In this document: positions 13,401 to 24,277 of the stretch, piece after piece | How positions within the stretch are numbered: position 1 is the first letter of the stretch | Layout of the letters: each line of letters opens with the position of its first letter | From: Gymnothorax reevesii | Lineage: Eukaryota; Chordata; Actinopteri; Anguilliformes; Muraenidae | Reading direction: 5' to 3' | Assembly (NCBI GenBank): GCA_029721435.1 | Contig: CM056573.1 | Location: forward strand, 153,781,947-153,845,946 | DNA: 64,000 nucleotides | Notes under the pieces: model-generated | What the model was told of the DNA's origin: nothing | Seen by the model: only the letters and a program-made list of their open reading frames with translations | Databases searched by the model: none | Position numbers and translations under genes: made by a program

Positions 13401-16289
13401 GCCTTTAGATGTTAGTCCGAGTCTTTTGTGACATCCTGGATGAACTGTTGATCAATTTTTGGCAGAATTTTAGAAGGCCAGCCACTCCTCGTAAAGTTCA
13501 CCACAGTTCCAAGTTTTCTGCATTTGAAGACAATGACTCCCACTGGTTTGCTGGAGTCCCAGAGCCGTAAATGGCTTTGTATCTCTTTCCGGACTGATAG
13601 ATGCCAACTGCTTCATTTCTGATGCGTTCTTGAGTTCCTTTAAATCATGGTATCATATGCTGCTATTTATTGACTTCACATTTCCAGACAGCTTCTATTC
13701 AAGTGATACTCAGATTGAGCTGGGCTGGCAGTAGTCATGTCTGGTGTGACTAGTGAAATTGAACCCAATGTTTGATTAAATTAGTTTACCCCTTAAAACT
13801 CCAGTAAAATTTGCTTAAAATGCCTATCAAAAGCGTACCCAAAGTAAATTGGAAGCTGTTCTTGAACCGTTTGGACTATATGGATGGTTTTGGCCTCTTT
13901 TGAAAGGCTGAAAGAATCACTGTAAGTGCCACTGTTATTGAGTAATCTAAGCTGGAACACACTGAAGTAGAAGGTTTTTATTCTCGCCTGATTTGTTTTG
14001 CAAACAGATGCCTGTAGATGAGAGCAGCTGGGATTTACTGGCTGAAAAACACAATGGGACCACAGCATGAAGCCTTACCGAGTTCCAGTTCAAATTTGAT
14101 AACAATCCTCCAGAAAATGAGTATTTTACACATGTTTTTCTGAGGCCATGTCTAGGCGTTTCCAAAAATGGCCATTTGGAGACCCCAAAAGGACTCTTGG
14201 ATAACCATGGTCACATACCAAGGATAAAAGGGCCTAAGTCTTGAACGCTTCAACGTATAGTCATAAGGTTGGGCTCTTAATGAAAGGAGAAACTTAGAGG
14301 TATCCTATTCCATATCCAGATTCACTATCAATACTGCTGAAAGAAAGTTACTGAAGCATAAACTCAAGTTTGTGCATATAAAAGAGTCAAAATGAGTGCT
14401 ATTTTGTAAAAAAAAAGTGCTTTTTTAAAATATGAAATGTAAACAAGTAAATAACCTTTACACAGCAAACTCACAGCAAACTATTTACAATATATGATAA
14501 ATAACCTATCACAGGTTGCTGTAAGTAGTACTAAAGTGCCAAGATAAAAGAAAAGGAAAGCACAAAGTATACGTGGAAATGCACAGAAACTTGCAGCAGA
14601 GATAATTAGGGATAGGCAAGGAGGCGGAGATTAGAATTGAGCGACTGCTGAGAGATCGTTAGTCAATTATTATGTGCAGCTATACAATCCCGAGTGCATG
14701 TTAGAAAATTAGTAAAAATATACAAGATTAGTGTGGTTAGTAATTAGCAAAAACAATAAACTGTTAGTATGTGTTAGTAAGACAGTAAAAGTGAGAGGAA
14801 GGAAGAACACGAGATAATGAAAGAAGATTGAAAACCCAGAAACCAATAAATCACCCGAATGAGTGTCACACAAGACAAGGGACCGTGAGCAAAGATACAC
14901 ACATGACAAGACAGGGGAGACAAAGTGCAAAGCATGGAAATGAAAACATGGCATGGAAAACTAAATGATCTAAACATGAAAAATAATAAACAAGAAATCT
15001 AAACTACCAAAAACACAATACACAATCGTAAGAATGGTCAGACAGGCAGTGGTCACTAAACACAAGAATCCAAAACATGGCAGAGCCAGGCACTGAACTT
15101 AAACATGACATGAGCATAATGCAGAATCACAACATCCCGTGAGTGTTTCGATCCGATTAAGTATTTATTATTCAGTTCAGCTTTATCTTAAAATGACCAA
15201 AAACATATTTTGTAACTCCTTAGGGGCAGTTCTTTTGCTTGCAGTTCACTTCAGACAAGGCGTTCTTAAACTGTGACAAATATGCTGAAATTGAAAAAAT
15301 CGGGATGGGGCAAATACTATTTCGCAGCACTCCACGCAATGTTTCAGTCAGGGTTGAAAGAATTGTTGCCATTTGAAACATATTAATCTCTACAGTAATG
15401 ATCCAAATTTATTGATTCAGCTTTTTTAAATCCAAATGACAACTTTTTTTGGCCAGATAGTGTTCACTAACTAAGTTTCAGCATTGTGAATTTGGCAAGT
15501 TTGGTTTCAAGATCAATTTCAGACACCCAAGAGGCCTTTTTTGTGATTTGTGTCAGATTTGTCATTTGGTTAATCACCACAACCAAAGGTTGTTTCTGTC
15601 TATGCTTCTCAATTTGGACTGAAATAATGAATCTTGATTATTAAAGGCGTCTTGAAAAATGTCTATTTGAGTCAAATAGGGATTAAGTCTGGCAGCTAAG
15701 CCAGTCTCTCTGCCGTTTTGTCTCATTCTTGCACCATCGGACAGCATATGAGGACAGACCAGGTTTAGAAATGCAGACCATCAACACAGAGTTCACCTTT
15801 GAGCTGTTCATCTGTGCTACGATCCTGCTACAGCACCGTGACGCCCTCCTCGATTGCCAGAACGAAGCGCAGCTCATCCAGTTCACAAACAGGTGCATGT
15901 GTGTCCTCACCGTCATTGTATATGATTTCATGGCTACAGCTACAATGCAAACCATTTCTGTAACCAATTTCATTTAAGCAGCCATAAGCTTCCCACAGTT
16001 GCAAGTAAATAATAAGTGTGCTTGTGTGACCTTTGGCCTTGTAGAACAGATGTAATGACAATTAGTCGATAAAATCAATGTCAACCTTAGTCGATAAGCA
16101 CCCCTGTCTTCCTTCGCTCCCCTGCACAGTCTTCAAGGGACCCTGGATCTGAACAGTATCCTGAAGAAAGCTGAGGACCACTTTTACAATTACTGCAAGA
16201 GGTCGGTCTGGGACCACCTGAATGGCGACCAAACTCGCAAGACCAAAGAGGACCAGTTCATCCACCAGCTACGCAGTCTGTTCTCCTGA
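1427..16289 (+). CDS. TBC-domain Rab GTPase-activating protein, TBC1D25/TBC1D15-like (5' partial)
   Basis: This is a spliced gene. Visible exons are 1427-1612, 2012-2130, 3236-3339, 8988-9055, 9461-9607, 11122-11212, 12213-12361, 15745-15892 and 16130-16289. All have AG/GT borders and the phases agree throughout, giving 389 residues to the TGA at 16287. TBC proteins stimulate GTP hydrolysis by Rab GTPases in membrane traffic. The first exon starts in the TBC domain (GGVSTSERGHVW). The arginine-finger motif IxxDxxR is IDKDVPR at residues 121-127 (counting from the first full codon), and the glutamine-finger motif YxQG is YAQG at 162-165. Both catalytic residues are therefore present. RWLLLGFQREF and the C-terminal helices follow. 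A charged insert with a likely coiled coil (YYEQRKKDEQYLLQEQ) lies between the first two domain blocks. The family is certain; the paralogue is not. TBC1D25 or a fish-specific TBC1D15/25-like member fits best. No AATAAA was seen within 600 bases of the stop. Confidence 0.88.
2131..3235 (+). other. TBC gene intron without recognisable content
   Basis: AT-rich intron between the second and third visible exons. Short open frames here show no domain and no codon-like bias. No transposon end was recognised. Confidence 0.5.
3340..5733 (+). other. Left part of the 5.6-kb TBC intron
   Basis: Mostly AT-rich sequence. At 4779-4793 there is TTCTCAAACTCGGTC, the end of a common fish interspersed repeat whose inverted partner is at 6664-6678. 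Nothing here codes convincingly. Confidence 0.45.
5734..6093. mobile_element. 360-bp Tc1/mariner-type MITE
   Basis: The left end reads TATACTCAACAAAAAAAGT and the complement of the right end reads TATAGTCAACAAAAAAGTTA. Both start at TA, the target duplicated by Tc1/mariner transposases. The interior has no transposase domain, so this is a non-autonomous derivative. It sits in the long TBC intron. Confidence 0.8.
6384..6505. mobile_element. Palindromic hairpin MITE of about 120 bp
   Basis: The two halves are near-perfect inverted repeats of each other. The left arm begins TACACAGTAAAACGTTCAGT and the complement of the right arm begins TACACAGCAAAACATTCAGT, and the arms extend about 33 bases before a short loop around 6430-6460. 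A transcript of the intron would fold into a long hairpin here. The interior has no coding sequence. Superfamily is uncertain. Confidence 0.75.
6506..8987 (+). other. Right part of the long TBC intron
   Basis: AT-rich intron. Near 7650 the words ACTTTTTCACAGCAC resemble the terminal repeat of a common fish Tc1 family, so an eroded element end may lie there. Around 7130 a GTCCGTCCGTACG run resembles another interspersed repeat. Otherwise nothing is recognised. Confidence 0.35.
9838..10560. repeat. GC-richer block, possibly an LTR fragment
   Basis: This stretch in a TBC intron is clearly richer in G and C than its surroundings and is free of stops for long runs on the minus strand, like retrotransposon LTR and leader sequence. 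No TG/CA ends, primer-binding site or coding domain could be fixed. LTR origin is an inference from composition only. Confidence 0.3.
10844..11053. mobile_element. 210-bp piggyBac-type MITE with TTAA ends
   Basis: The element is bounded by TTAA on both sides, the target site of piggyBac transposases. The inverted ends are TTAACCCCTTTGCGCAG and, from the right, TTAAGCCCTTTGTGCAG. The interior is non-coding. It lies just upstream of the TBC exon at 11122. Confidence 0.75.
11550..12200 (+). repeat. Degenerate TGCTG-rich tandem repeat in a TBC intron
   Basis: About 650 bases are built of variants of TGTGCTGTGCTGTTCTACAC. Units have drifted, so there is no fixed period. The array contains almost no stops in several plus-strand frames and gives Cys/Leu/Val-rich open frames that are not genes. 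It ends next to the TBC exon at 12213, so the branch-point and pyrimidine-tract region of that acceptor comes from the repeat. Confidence 0.85.
12425..12925 (+). mobile_element. 3' remnant of an L2/CR1-like LINE
   Basis: Conceptual frames, with shifts, give LTKRLRVKLGFFYQNKSC, then ATFLAVIDYGDVLLY, then HCTLYEKVGW, then LPLYLCSLL. This is the order typical of the C-terminal end of fish L2/Rex-like non-LTR retrotransposon reverse transcriptases. Frameshifts and stops show it is dead. It lies 60 bases after the TBC exon ending at 12361. Confidence 0.7.
13150..13800 (-). mobile_element. Tc1 transposase relic (N-terminal and central part)
   Basis: The minus strand corresponds to the stretch from the paired-like helix-turn-helix to the GGGSVMVWG region of a common fish Tc1 family. 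Recognisable words are the complement of CATCACACTACCA at 13167, TTGCTGGAGTCCCAGAGCC at 13549 and GGACTGATAGATG at 13591. It is too eroded to translate continuously. Confidence 0.6.
14521..15140 (-). repeat. LTR fragment, copy A of the 22-kb gypsy family
   Basis: The sequence is highly similar over about 600 bases, same orientation, to 22076-22770. Shared words include GGAGGCGGAGA, CAATCCCGAGTGCATGTTAG and AGAACACGAGATAATGAAAG. In the second copy this lies inside a complete LTR, so copy A is interpreted as a partial LTR. No TG/CA terminus was found at either side. Open frames on its minus strand are shared with the second copy because the DNA is shared, not because they code. Confidence 0.75.
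15141..15744 (+). other. TBC intron remnant
   Basis: Near 15310 CAAATACTATTTCGCAGCAC resembles a Tc1 terminal repeat, possibly the far end of the relic at 13150 split by the LTR fragment. Nothing else is recognised before the exon at 15745. Confidence 0.35.
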
Positions 16290-16901
16290 ATCCAGAACAG
16301 GAGTTTTGAGTGATTTGTAATGTTTCAGAATTTCTGACTGGGAAAATTTAGGACCTCCTTAATGAAAGGACTGTCTAAGTTGACCTACTGAGTTCTGTGC
16401 CTTGTCACACTACCCCCGATCTGTGCTGAATTGTTCAAAAATTTGTTATATTTGTGTGTTCATTTTAGTTGCATTTTGAATCTGTTATTTATTTGACATG
16501 TATTGGAAGAATAGTAGCAAGTAACTACAGTTTTTTGATAAAAAGGAAAGTGTTAGGAAGGACTATGGATTTATCTTTTTGTAGCGTACTCCTGGGATGG
16601 TGGAATTTCCGGGGGTTATTACCAGAAATAATACCCCATCTTCTCTTGCTTGACTCCTGAAAAGCCTATCTTTGGAGAGAGAATGACTTGCAGAAGCCTG
16701 AAAAGAAACATCTTGGAATACATTATTTGTTGCATCTACTGTTATAAGTCTTTGGGAACTGTTTCTGTGGAAAACATGTGTCAGGACCACAGGCATGATT
16801 TAGTTTTAATGTTGGTGGGGTCTCGGCGAGCTAATGAGCAAATTGGGTCAACCTTCTGGCAGAATCATTGTTCTAATTTGCTAATTTGAGTTCCTGGAAT
16901 A
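16290..16901 (+). other. 3' flank of the TBC gene
   Basis: This presumably holds the 3' untranslated region. I saw no AATAAA or ATTAAA, so the cleavage site is undetermined. Confidence 0.4.
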
Positions 16902-17916
16902 TACACTACTCACAATAAGTTAGGGATATTGGTATATTGTTAGGTGTGGTTCAATTTGGGAAATAAATCTTTTCAAATGACTGTTTTTGCCTACTTTTAT
17001 GACTAACTATTAATACCAAAACACTACTGCCATTCATTTTCACATTTATTACCAACAACAATCTGCATACTTTTACATGTGCCCACATGATCCGAAAATG
17101 ACTTTTTCAATAATGGGTATTTCCACCATTTGCATCTATCACTGCTTGGTGGCAACGCCTCATAATCCTAATTATTCGGATGATACTGTTCTGCAGAAGA
17201 GCATTTCAGTCCTCCACAAGCGCTACACGCAGTTCAGCTAGGTCACGTGGTGGAGGGGCACAGTCATCCCAGTGGGACTTCAATTGATCCCAGAAATGCT
17301 CAATGTTATCGGGGGACATGGCTGGCCACTGCATATGAGGCACTCCAAGTTCATGATGTGGAAACACATTGTCATTCATGAATTTGAAGTCTGGATACTG
17401 GTACTGAGGGATATTGATGCAGTCTATGATGTCTCGCAGATAAGACTGTCCAGTAACAGTTTCATCAATGATGACGAGTTGGGTTTTATGTGCACAGCTG
17501 ACATCTGCCCAGACTGTCACACCTCCTCCCCCAAACCCCCGTCTTGAAATCATGTTGACCTCCGCATAACGCTCACCCCAGCATCTCAACCGGAGTTAAC
17601 GGCCATCATTTCTGTCCAAGGTGACCCTAGGTTCATCAGGAAACAGCACTGTTGACCACTGCTGCATGTTTCAGGTAACGTGGTCACATGCCCACTGGAG
17701 ATGATCATGTTGTTGCAGTGCTGTCAAAGGTGGCACCTGCACTGGTCTTCAAGCATTCAATTATTTTCTGGACAGAATGTTCAATTACAATTACTTTTCG
17801 ATAAAAAAACTGATAAAAATTTAATTACAATTACTGTAATTGTAATTGAATGAAGTCACTGAACACAACCCTGGTGGCGATATCTGCAATATCCCTAACT
17901 TTTTGTGAGAAGTGTA
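16902..17916 (-). mobile_element. Tc1 element, copy 1 of a family present twice
   Basis: The left end is TACACTACTCACAATAAGTT and the complement of the right end is TACACTTCTCACAAAAAGTT, both at TA. The minus strand encodes the central and C-terminal part of the transposase, including GVTVWADV, then FMNDN at the second Asp position, and MSPDNIEHFWDQL around the catalytic Glu. The N-terminal half is replaced near 17760 by unrelated AT-rich sequence. Copy 2 is at 25858. Confidence 0.85.
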
Positions 17917-18485
17917 AAACTGCAGATAACTAACTTTCTGAACCTAGATTGTTCACCTCAGCTTATTGGACACAGATCTTGGAGGATGTCCTACCTTTAG
18001 AGACATATTTTAAAGAGCAACTATAAAATGATTCTGCGGCAAGAATACTTAAGACAACTGATCAATTTATTACTGCAACAAAATGAAATCCAATTATGCT
18101 AATTTTTTTTATGTGGTCATGCTGTATTATTTTGAGGGTTCTTAGGCCTCTTTTGTAGCATTTGGGCGTTGTAACCTTCCGTTATCCCGTAGTCGACACC
18201 CCTGAATCCTTCAGACTGACATAACAGATGACATGTCACAGCACATAATAATAGCACAGACTTCATATGCTAAGCTAGGGTCTCTCAAAAAGATCTTGGA
18301 CTGTTGCCAGTCAAAGGTCTTTCTAGAAGAAAACAGCCTCTTCTGTCAGCTGCTCAGAAATAGATCTTGCTGTGAAATTCCCTTTACACTGGAAAGAGCT
18401 AGTACTGTAGGATCATACATGTGACTTGCCAAGTCTTCTGCTTTCATGGGTAGAGGTTTTTTAGTTTTTCTGGTCTGTCAAGCAT
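17917..18485. other. Intergenic, nothing recognised
   Basis: AT-rich sequence with short open frames lacking any domain. Confidence 0.4.
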
Positions 18486-18780
18486 ACAAACCTTGAGAGG
18501 CACTATGGTGCAGTGGTTCGTGCTGTTGCTTTGCAATGAGGAGGTTATGCGTTGAGTCCCAGTCAACCAGGATCTCTCTGCATGGAGTGCGCATGTTTTC
18601 CTCATGTTTGTGCAAGCTTTCTCTGCTCCTTAAAACATACTCTGTAAGAACGCTCCCACGATTGCCCCGGAGCAAGGCTCTAGCTGTAGACCTGGAGGTG
18701 GTCCCTAGGTGCTGCAATGTGGCTGTACACGACTCCTCAGCAACTAGGAGGGGTTAAATACAGAGGTCAAATTACCCCAT
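18486..18780 (+). mobile_element. tRNA-derived SINE
   Basis: The 5' part resembles a tRNA gene with an A-box-like ATGGTGCAGTGGTTCGTGCT and a degraded B-box-like GCGTTGAGTCCCAG. It is followed by CTGCATGGAGTGCGCATGTT and a tail with GGGGTTAAATACAGAGGTCA, the layout of a widespread fish SINE. Pol III-derived origin is established for such families; activity of this copy is not implied. Confidence 0.7.
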
Positions 18781-20059
18781 GGGGTTTCATGAAGTGCATT
18801 GCTTTTAAGAAAGCTAAGGGTCAGGGCCCAATTCTGAAGATGTGAAAAGATGTTGGGTGATGTTTTAATGACTTGAGGAGGTTGAGGAATATTCAGTTTC
18901 TGTATCAACCCATAGTGATGATGATCCTTGTCTTATGCTGCATTTTCAGTGACTTTGACTGACAATATATACTGTGACTTCAAATGCTGATTAATATATG
19001 TGATTTATGAAAGGAAAAGATTTTGTGTTGCATTGCTCCTCTTGGCATAGTGGGTCTATCTGGCTGTAGCGTTTTCGTAAAGCTCCCTTGCGAGAGCTGT
19101 GGAGGCCCGTACCATGTTTGTTCACCATCTCTTACTGCTGAATATTCTGGGTTTTTCCCAGCTTTGGGGGCAGGGGTATGGGAAAATCCTGGTTCTGTCT
19201 CACCCTAGACATGGTTTTGTAGACCCTGGACAGGTGTACTACATCCAAAAGCAGTCACAGAAGGCCAGTGGCATTAGCCAGAAGCCTGAAATGGGACTGT
19301 AGAAATGGGAGGGGGGGGTGGGTTATTTTGGGATCATCACTTGACATTTCAGTTCTGATGCAGCCAGGAGTCTCATTTAAAGAATCTGTGTTCGTACGTG
19401 GGTAGGGTTGGGATTTGCTCTCTACTTAGTAAATGAAAAGTCAAAATAATTCAATTAATTGTAGGGTAAGCGATTTAAATGTTTGAGACATTGAGATTTT
19501 GTCTCTGGTAAGCCTCTACTCTTAATATAGCTGTTCCTATGTTTATATGTTAATACTGGTTCTTAAAAACAGTCACTTTTACCTCCAGATGCAGTCAAAA
19601 TTAGTGAAAGTCTTTTTCAGCTAATGCTTTTTCATTTGTAATGTTGAAATATTTTGGAATGTTTTCCGTGCTGCTGACATCTTGGACAAAAATAATGATT
19701 TAAAATGTTTTTATGAAGGAATAGTCTAAATATAAAGCGCTTGCATCATATTTAGTCACTGAAGCCTAGACAACATGGTATTCATGCTTCCTAAGAATGT
19801 AGCAGTTGATATTAATGAAATTATCCTTCAAAGATTACCTTTGGATTATATTTTATTTGCAGTCATTTCTTTTTTTTTTTGAAAGTGGGTATTATGATAT
19901 ATGTCGCACTTCTGTACAACCCCTTTTCTGAAAACCCTGGTGTAGTACAGAAATTACAATTGAAAGATGAAAGTGGTGATTTGTAAATCATGTCTATGGA
20001 ATTTAATGCGGCACAAGAAAAAAATTGTTCAGTTCATACCTTATTAACTTCATTGTTTT
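18781..20059. other. Intergenic, nothing recognised
   Basis: About 1.3 kb of AT-rich sequence. A short open frame around 19099-19302 has a hydrophobic start but no homologue I recognise and no splice context. Confidence 0.35.
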
Positions 20060-20310
20060 TTGGAAATACATAGTCATTCTGAATTCGATGCCTGCTGCAC
20101 ATTTCAAAAAATGTATTTATGGGCAATTAAAGACTCTGAAAGTGTTGTACTGCCAAAAAAAATGGGTCACAGGTGTTCGAGAGTTCAGGCCTGGCTGAGC
20201 ATGACAAGGGAAGATACCCAGTATCTGGTGATGTCTGTGCCTAACAGATTTAAAGCTGTCATTGGTTATAAAGGATATGCGACTAAATGCCTCAAACGAT
20301 TATTCTAAAT
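20060..20310 (+). mobile_element. C-terminal relic of a Tc1 transposase
   Basis: The plus frame ends with YLVMSVPNRFKAVIGYKGYA, which follows the usual last block of Tc1 transposases (marginal Pro-Arg, then AVIKAKG). Sequence upstream is too eroded to define ends. Confidence 0.45.
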
Positions 20311-21024
20311 TATGCTGACCTGTTCAATATTTTTTGATGCCTGAAAATATGCGGACAAAAGGTTTTATAATTTCTATGCAGTTTGTGTGATATGGATGAA
20401 AATGCCATCAAATTAAAGCTGATAGTCTGCGCTTAAGCCTTATTTTTACTGTAACCTCTTGAAAAAAATTTGTTGTTGTCCAATTAATTTTGGTGCACAT
20501 TGAATGAGTTTATGTGGATAAATCCTGCATGATATTTTCACTTTGAAAAAAAATGGAGGGGGAGGGTCCACAAGTGATAAGAACTAGGAAGAAGCGTCAC
20601 AACCAAACTCCATGGTCCTTGGCCCCTGTTTCGGTAAAGTATTGACAACAAATTTTTTTTTCTCAGAAAATGAGCATACCGTCATGAATTTTAATGGGCA
20701 TATCAGGAAAGATATACTGAGAAAGTGGTGTATTATTCAGAAGAAAACATCTGAGCAGTATATTTCGTGACATTTCTTAGTATATTCCATTACTGTTGGG
20801 GTTGCTATTTGTACTGTTGAACTTTTCACGCAGTAGGGGCATAGAATGTGGAAAGCACGCATTCTCTTGCATTCTCTCCGAACAGTGACTGTCTTGTAAA
20901 TTAGTTTGTCATTAGTACTGAAGAAGAGCTGGAATGAGGTGGTGTCTTCTTGGCTCACCATAATGTTGAGAATTATGTGTCTGGCCGGGGTCAAAAAAAT
21001 GAAGCCTTATTGTGACATTACATG
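20311..21024. other. Intergenic, nothing recognised
   Basis: An 85-residue minus-strand frame at 20737-20994 contains Cys and His residues but no zinc-finger spacing that I trust. No repeat end was seen. Confidence 0.35.
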
Positions 21025-21548
21025 ATGTTACAACCCGGCTTAGGGGAGACCTTGGTGCAGCATGAAATAATGAGACTCCCCTGCAACCTGCTTCAAAGAA
21101 CCACCAGTAACGAAGGTTTGCAGCCTGTTCTCTGAGTTTATTTTAACGAATGCACAGATAGCTTCTGGGTGGGCACACAGCAAAATAAACAAAATCAAAT
21201 TAAATGTACATGACCTTCGCTTGCCTCGACAAAATAAAAGGGAACAAATAGACATGACATTTACCTGAGATCCTTGCCAAAACAAGAGAGAACAAAGGTT
21301 TAAACAAAATGCTACCCACCTCTACCAAACCAGGGCTGTAGCAATATTTAACATACCAATATTACAACACATTGTTTACGCTGGCAGCCAATCAGGGAGC
21401 AGGGAGAAGAGAGTCCGTCGCTCCTGAGGTTGGTTCATCTATAAAAATGCTTGCTTGATGCGGAAACCAGTCAGTGCTCTGGAACCATCTACAGTCACGC
21501 ACCCTCAATCATTCATTCAGCGAATGAGCTTAGCTCACCAGCAGTTAA
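21025..21548 (+). promoter_or_regulatory. CCAAT/TATA promoter-like cassette, probable LTR of another element
   Basis: CCAAT at 21388-21392 is followed 48 bases later by TATAAAAA at 21440-21447, a textbook spacing for a Pol II core promoter. Upstream, TGTTACAACCCGGC at about 21025 resembles the 5' end of a gypsy LTR. The block is cut off at 21549, where the minus-strand LTR begins, so the downstream part may have been displaced. Function is inferred only from motifs. Confidence 0.4.
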
Positions 21549-22897
21549 TGTTGGGTTTTACGAAATGAACCAATAGCGACAACCAGTAAAATACAAAAAG
21601 GAGGCTTTATTTCTGAAGGGGGAAACCCCCCAACAGGGCTGGCAACAGTACAATGTCCGCAATCCAAAATCAAATTCCAATGGGCGTAATCCAGATTCAT
21701 ACACAGGGCACCAATCACAAAATCGTTTTCGGACAAAAGGAGGTTGAAAAAACAAGAATGCGGTACAGTACAGGGAATTGGCGAAACACGAAGTCTAGGA
21801 CGGTCCAGTCAGAAAGATAAATCACAATAAATCAAGGCGAAAACAAACATGGCACAGGAAACAAGGAAGAACGATCTGACAAAGGAAGTGAAACAAAGAG
21901 ACCTCTTAAATACATATCCGGGTGAACACATGATCAGGGAAGGCAGGTGCAATCAATGGAACCACAGTCAGGGATTGACACGTGAGGAATAAACTAATAA
22001 CATAAATTAGGCCAAAGCCAAAACGCAGACAGGGTTTACAAGACAAATCTATGGACAGACAAACATCTCCAGTCACGGAGTACTAAAAGTGCATAATTTA
22101 AAGAAAGGAAAGCACAGAGTAAATGTGGATAATTATGGAAAGCCAAGGAGGCGGAGACTAGAATAGGGCGACTGCTGAGAGATCGTTAATCAATTAGTAT
22201 GTGCAGCTGTACAATCCCGAGTGCATGTTAGTAAGTTAGTAAAAATATACAAGGTTACTGTGGTTAGTAATTAGCGAAAATAATAAAATGTTAGTATGTG
22301 TTAGTAAGACAGTAAAAGAGAGAGGAAGGAAGAACACGAGATAATGAAAGAAGATTGAAAACCCAGAAACCAATAAATCACCCGAATGAGTGGCACGCAA
22401 GACAAGGGACCGTGAGCAAAGATACACACATGACAAGACAGGGGAGACAAAGTGCAAGGCATAGAAATAAAACATGGCATGGGAACTAAGAAACATGGCA
22501 AAGACTATGAAACATGGCAAGGATACTAGAAACATGGCAAAGGATACTAGGAAACATGGCAAGGAACTAGGAATAAATCTGAACATGAGAAATAATAAAA
22601 CAAGGAAATCTAAAATTACCAAAACACAATACAAGATCAAAGAATGGTCAGACATAAGCAGTGGTCAAGGAATACGTGGGTCAATCCAAACATGGCACAA
22701 GGCCAGGCACAAAACTTAAGCATGGCATGGGGCAGAAACATGGGACAAGGCATAGAACAGCAGAATCACAAGAGTTATTCACACACAGGCATCAAAAGAG
22801 AGAAAAAAAATGGCGCAGGACATGCATACATGCATAACAAGAGGGATGCTTGCAACTATATGAAAAAAAAGGTCTATTCGACCATGAGGTCGTAACA
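21549..22897 (-). repeat. Gypsy LTR, 1349 bp
   Basis: On the minus strand the LTR has TG/CA termini within a TGTT...AACA inverted pair. A TATA-like TATTTAAGAG lies near 21910 (complement), with an AATAAAGCC poly(A) signal near 21613. This U3-R-U5 order supports the LTR call. Between about 22470 and 22575 it contains an irregular AAACATGGCA tandem run. Partial copies occur at 14521 and, more diverged, at 30860. Confidence 0.8.
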
Positions 22898-22981
22898 CCT
22901 CCCCCCCTAAAGATCGGGCATTTCGCCCCCAAAGAAATGCTTGATCTCACAAATCACCAGAAAGCGAGAGGGCATCAGCAA

Positions 22982-23511
22982 TAATGCTCTATTTCACCAT
23001 TTTATACTGGATGTCAGTGTTAAAATCCTGCAGTAACAGGGACCAGCGCATTAAACACTGATTGCTGTTGTGCATCTGGGACAGAAACACTAGGGGATTG
23101 TGGTTCAAATACACGAGAACAGGAAGTGAAGTGGAACCAACATATTCCTCTAAGTTTTGAAGGGCCCAGATTAGAGCCAATGCTTCCTTCTCAATTGCAC
23201 TATAATTTACTTGGTTTATATTAAACTTCTTGGAGAAGAAACAGACTGGATGGTCAAACCCTTGGAGTTCTTCCTGCAGCAGCAGCACCCCTGCCCCCTG
23301 GCCACTCACATCAACCTCAAGTTTAAAGGGGCGTGGAAAGTCAAAGGAGGCGAGCACAGGCGCGCTGCTGAGGAGCGCCTTAGCAGACTCAGAAGCTTCC
23401 TAACAGCAGGGAGACCACACAAATGGCTACGAGGGACTGCACACGGTAGACAGAGAGGCAACCACATCTGCAAAATTTCTACAAAATCCTCGATAATACC
23501 CACATGTTCCC
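22982..23511 (-). pseudogene. Gypsy pol fragment: reverse transcriptase end and RNase H
   Basis: The minus strand first gives GYYRGFCRNFADVVASL, the conserved thumb-proximal block after the reverse transcriptase core. After frame changes it gives FKLEVDVSGQGAGVLLLQEE, NYSAIEKEALALIWALQ and YLNHNPLVFLS. These are the RNase H blocks, with the first Asp (VDVSG) and the Glu (AIEKEAL) kept; the block normally YTDHNPL reads YLNHNPL, so a catalytic Asp is lost. Frameshifts near 23340 break the protein. Confidence 0.8.
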
Positions 23512-23524
23512 ATGAGGTCGTAAC

Positions 23525-24277
23525 TACATTTGATTTTTGCCTTATTTTTTGTTTTACATGTCATGTATATCCAGTAAAGATATATCAATATAAGTGTAGA
23601 CAAATGGTACTCTGTCAAAATACTGCTCCTTGAATCCATGTCCCCCCTAAACCAGACCTGCTATGGCACCTTTTGCAGCTGCAACTGCAACCAAACTGTA
23701 CACCTGTAACTAGAGATCAGACTTTCATATAGTTATGGAGGGAAGTTTCCCCCTTTTTTTGCCAAATTGTGCTAATATGACCATATTGGTGGGTTTTTGA
23801 GTATGAACTGCTTGTTTAAGGTCCTGTTTGAACATTCAAACTGGAGGTTACAGGATTTTCAGCGAGAAGCCATCACATTTATAAAGTCCCTTCAGTAACG
23901 TTACCTTAGAATGCATGATTACCCCAAACCATTTATTATTTACTTTTTCTAATCAATCGATATAGAGAAAGAACACACCTGAGTTGGAAAGGTGCTGACC
24001 AAGGTGAAAATATAAATGTCAAGGAGGGCAGTTCCACACTAGTAGCCACAACACAATAATAATTAATCTATTAAAATACCTACGTATTGATATATAGTTG
24101 AAGTTGTAAGTTTGCACCCACCACAGCCAAATACATTTTAACTTAGTTTTTCAGAATTCCTGACATTCCTTCTTCTTTTTAGGAATGTGAAATTTCAAAA
24201 AAATAGTTGAGAGAATAATGGATTTCATATTTAAATTCTTCACACGGAATGTTACATATACATTAATTATTTGATAG
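23525..24277. other. Intergenic, nothing recognised
   Basis: AT-rich DNA with no exon-like or repeat-like signal that I can name. Confidence 0.4.

Larger units (their letters stand above)
21549..23524 (-). mobile_element. Truncated Ty3/gypsy retrotransposon with one complete LTR
   Basis: Read on the minus strand the order is reverse transcriptase C-terminus and RNase H (23511 to 22982), a polypurine tract (complement of CCTCCCCCCCTAAAG at 22898-22912), then an LTR from 22897 to 21549. The LTR starts TGTTACGACC and ends CCCAACA. Gag, protease, most of the reverse transcriptase, integrase and the other LTR are missing. At the far boundary, 23510-23524 repeats 15 bases of the LTR terminus (22882-22896). 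Confidence 0.85.

Noticed and set aside
14709..14977. Hydrophobic minus-strand frame shared with 22236-22655
   Set aside because: It is shared because both lie in copies of the same LTR; no signal of protein constraint was seen.
23211..23633. A 140-codon plus-strand frame
   Set aside because: It is the antisense shadow of the gypsy pol fragment.
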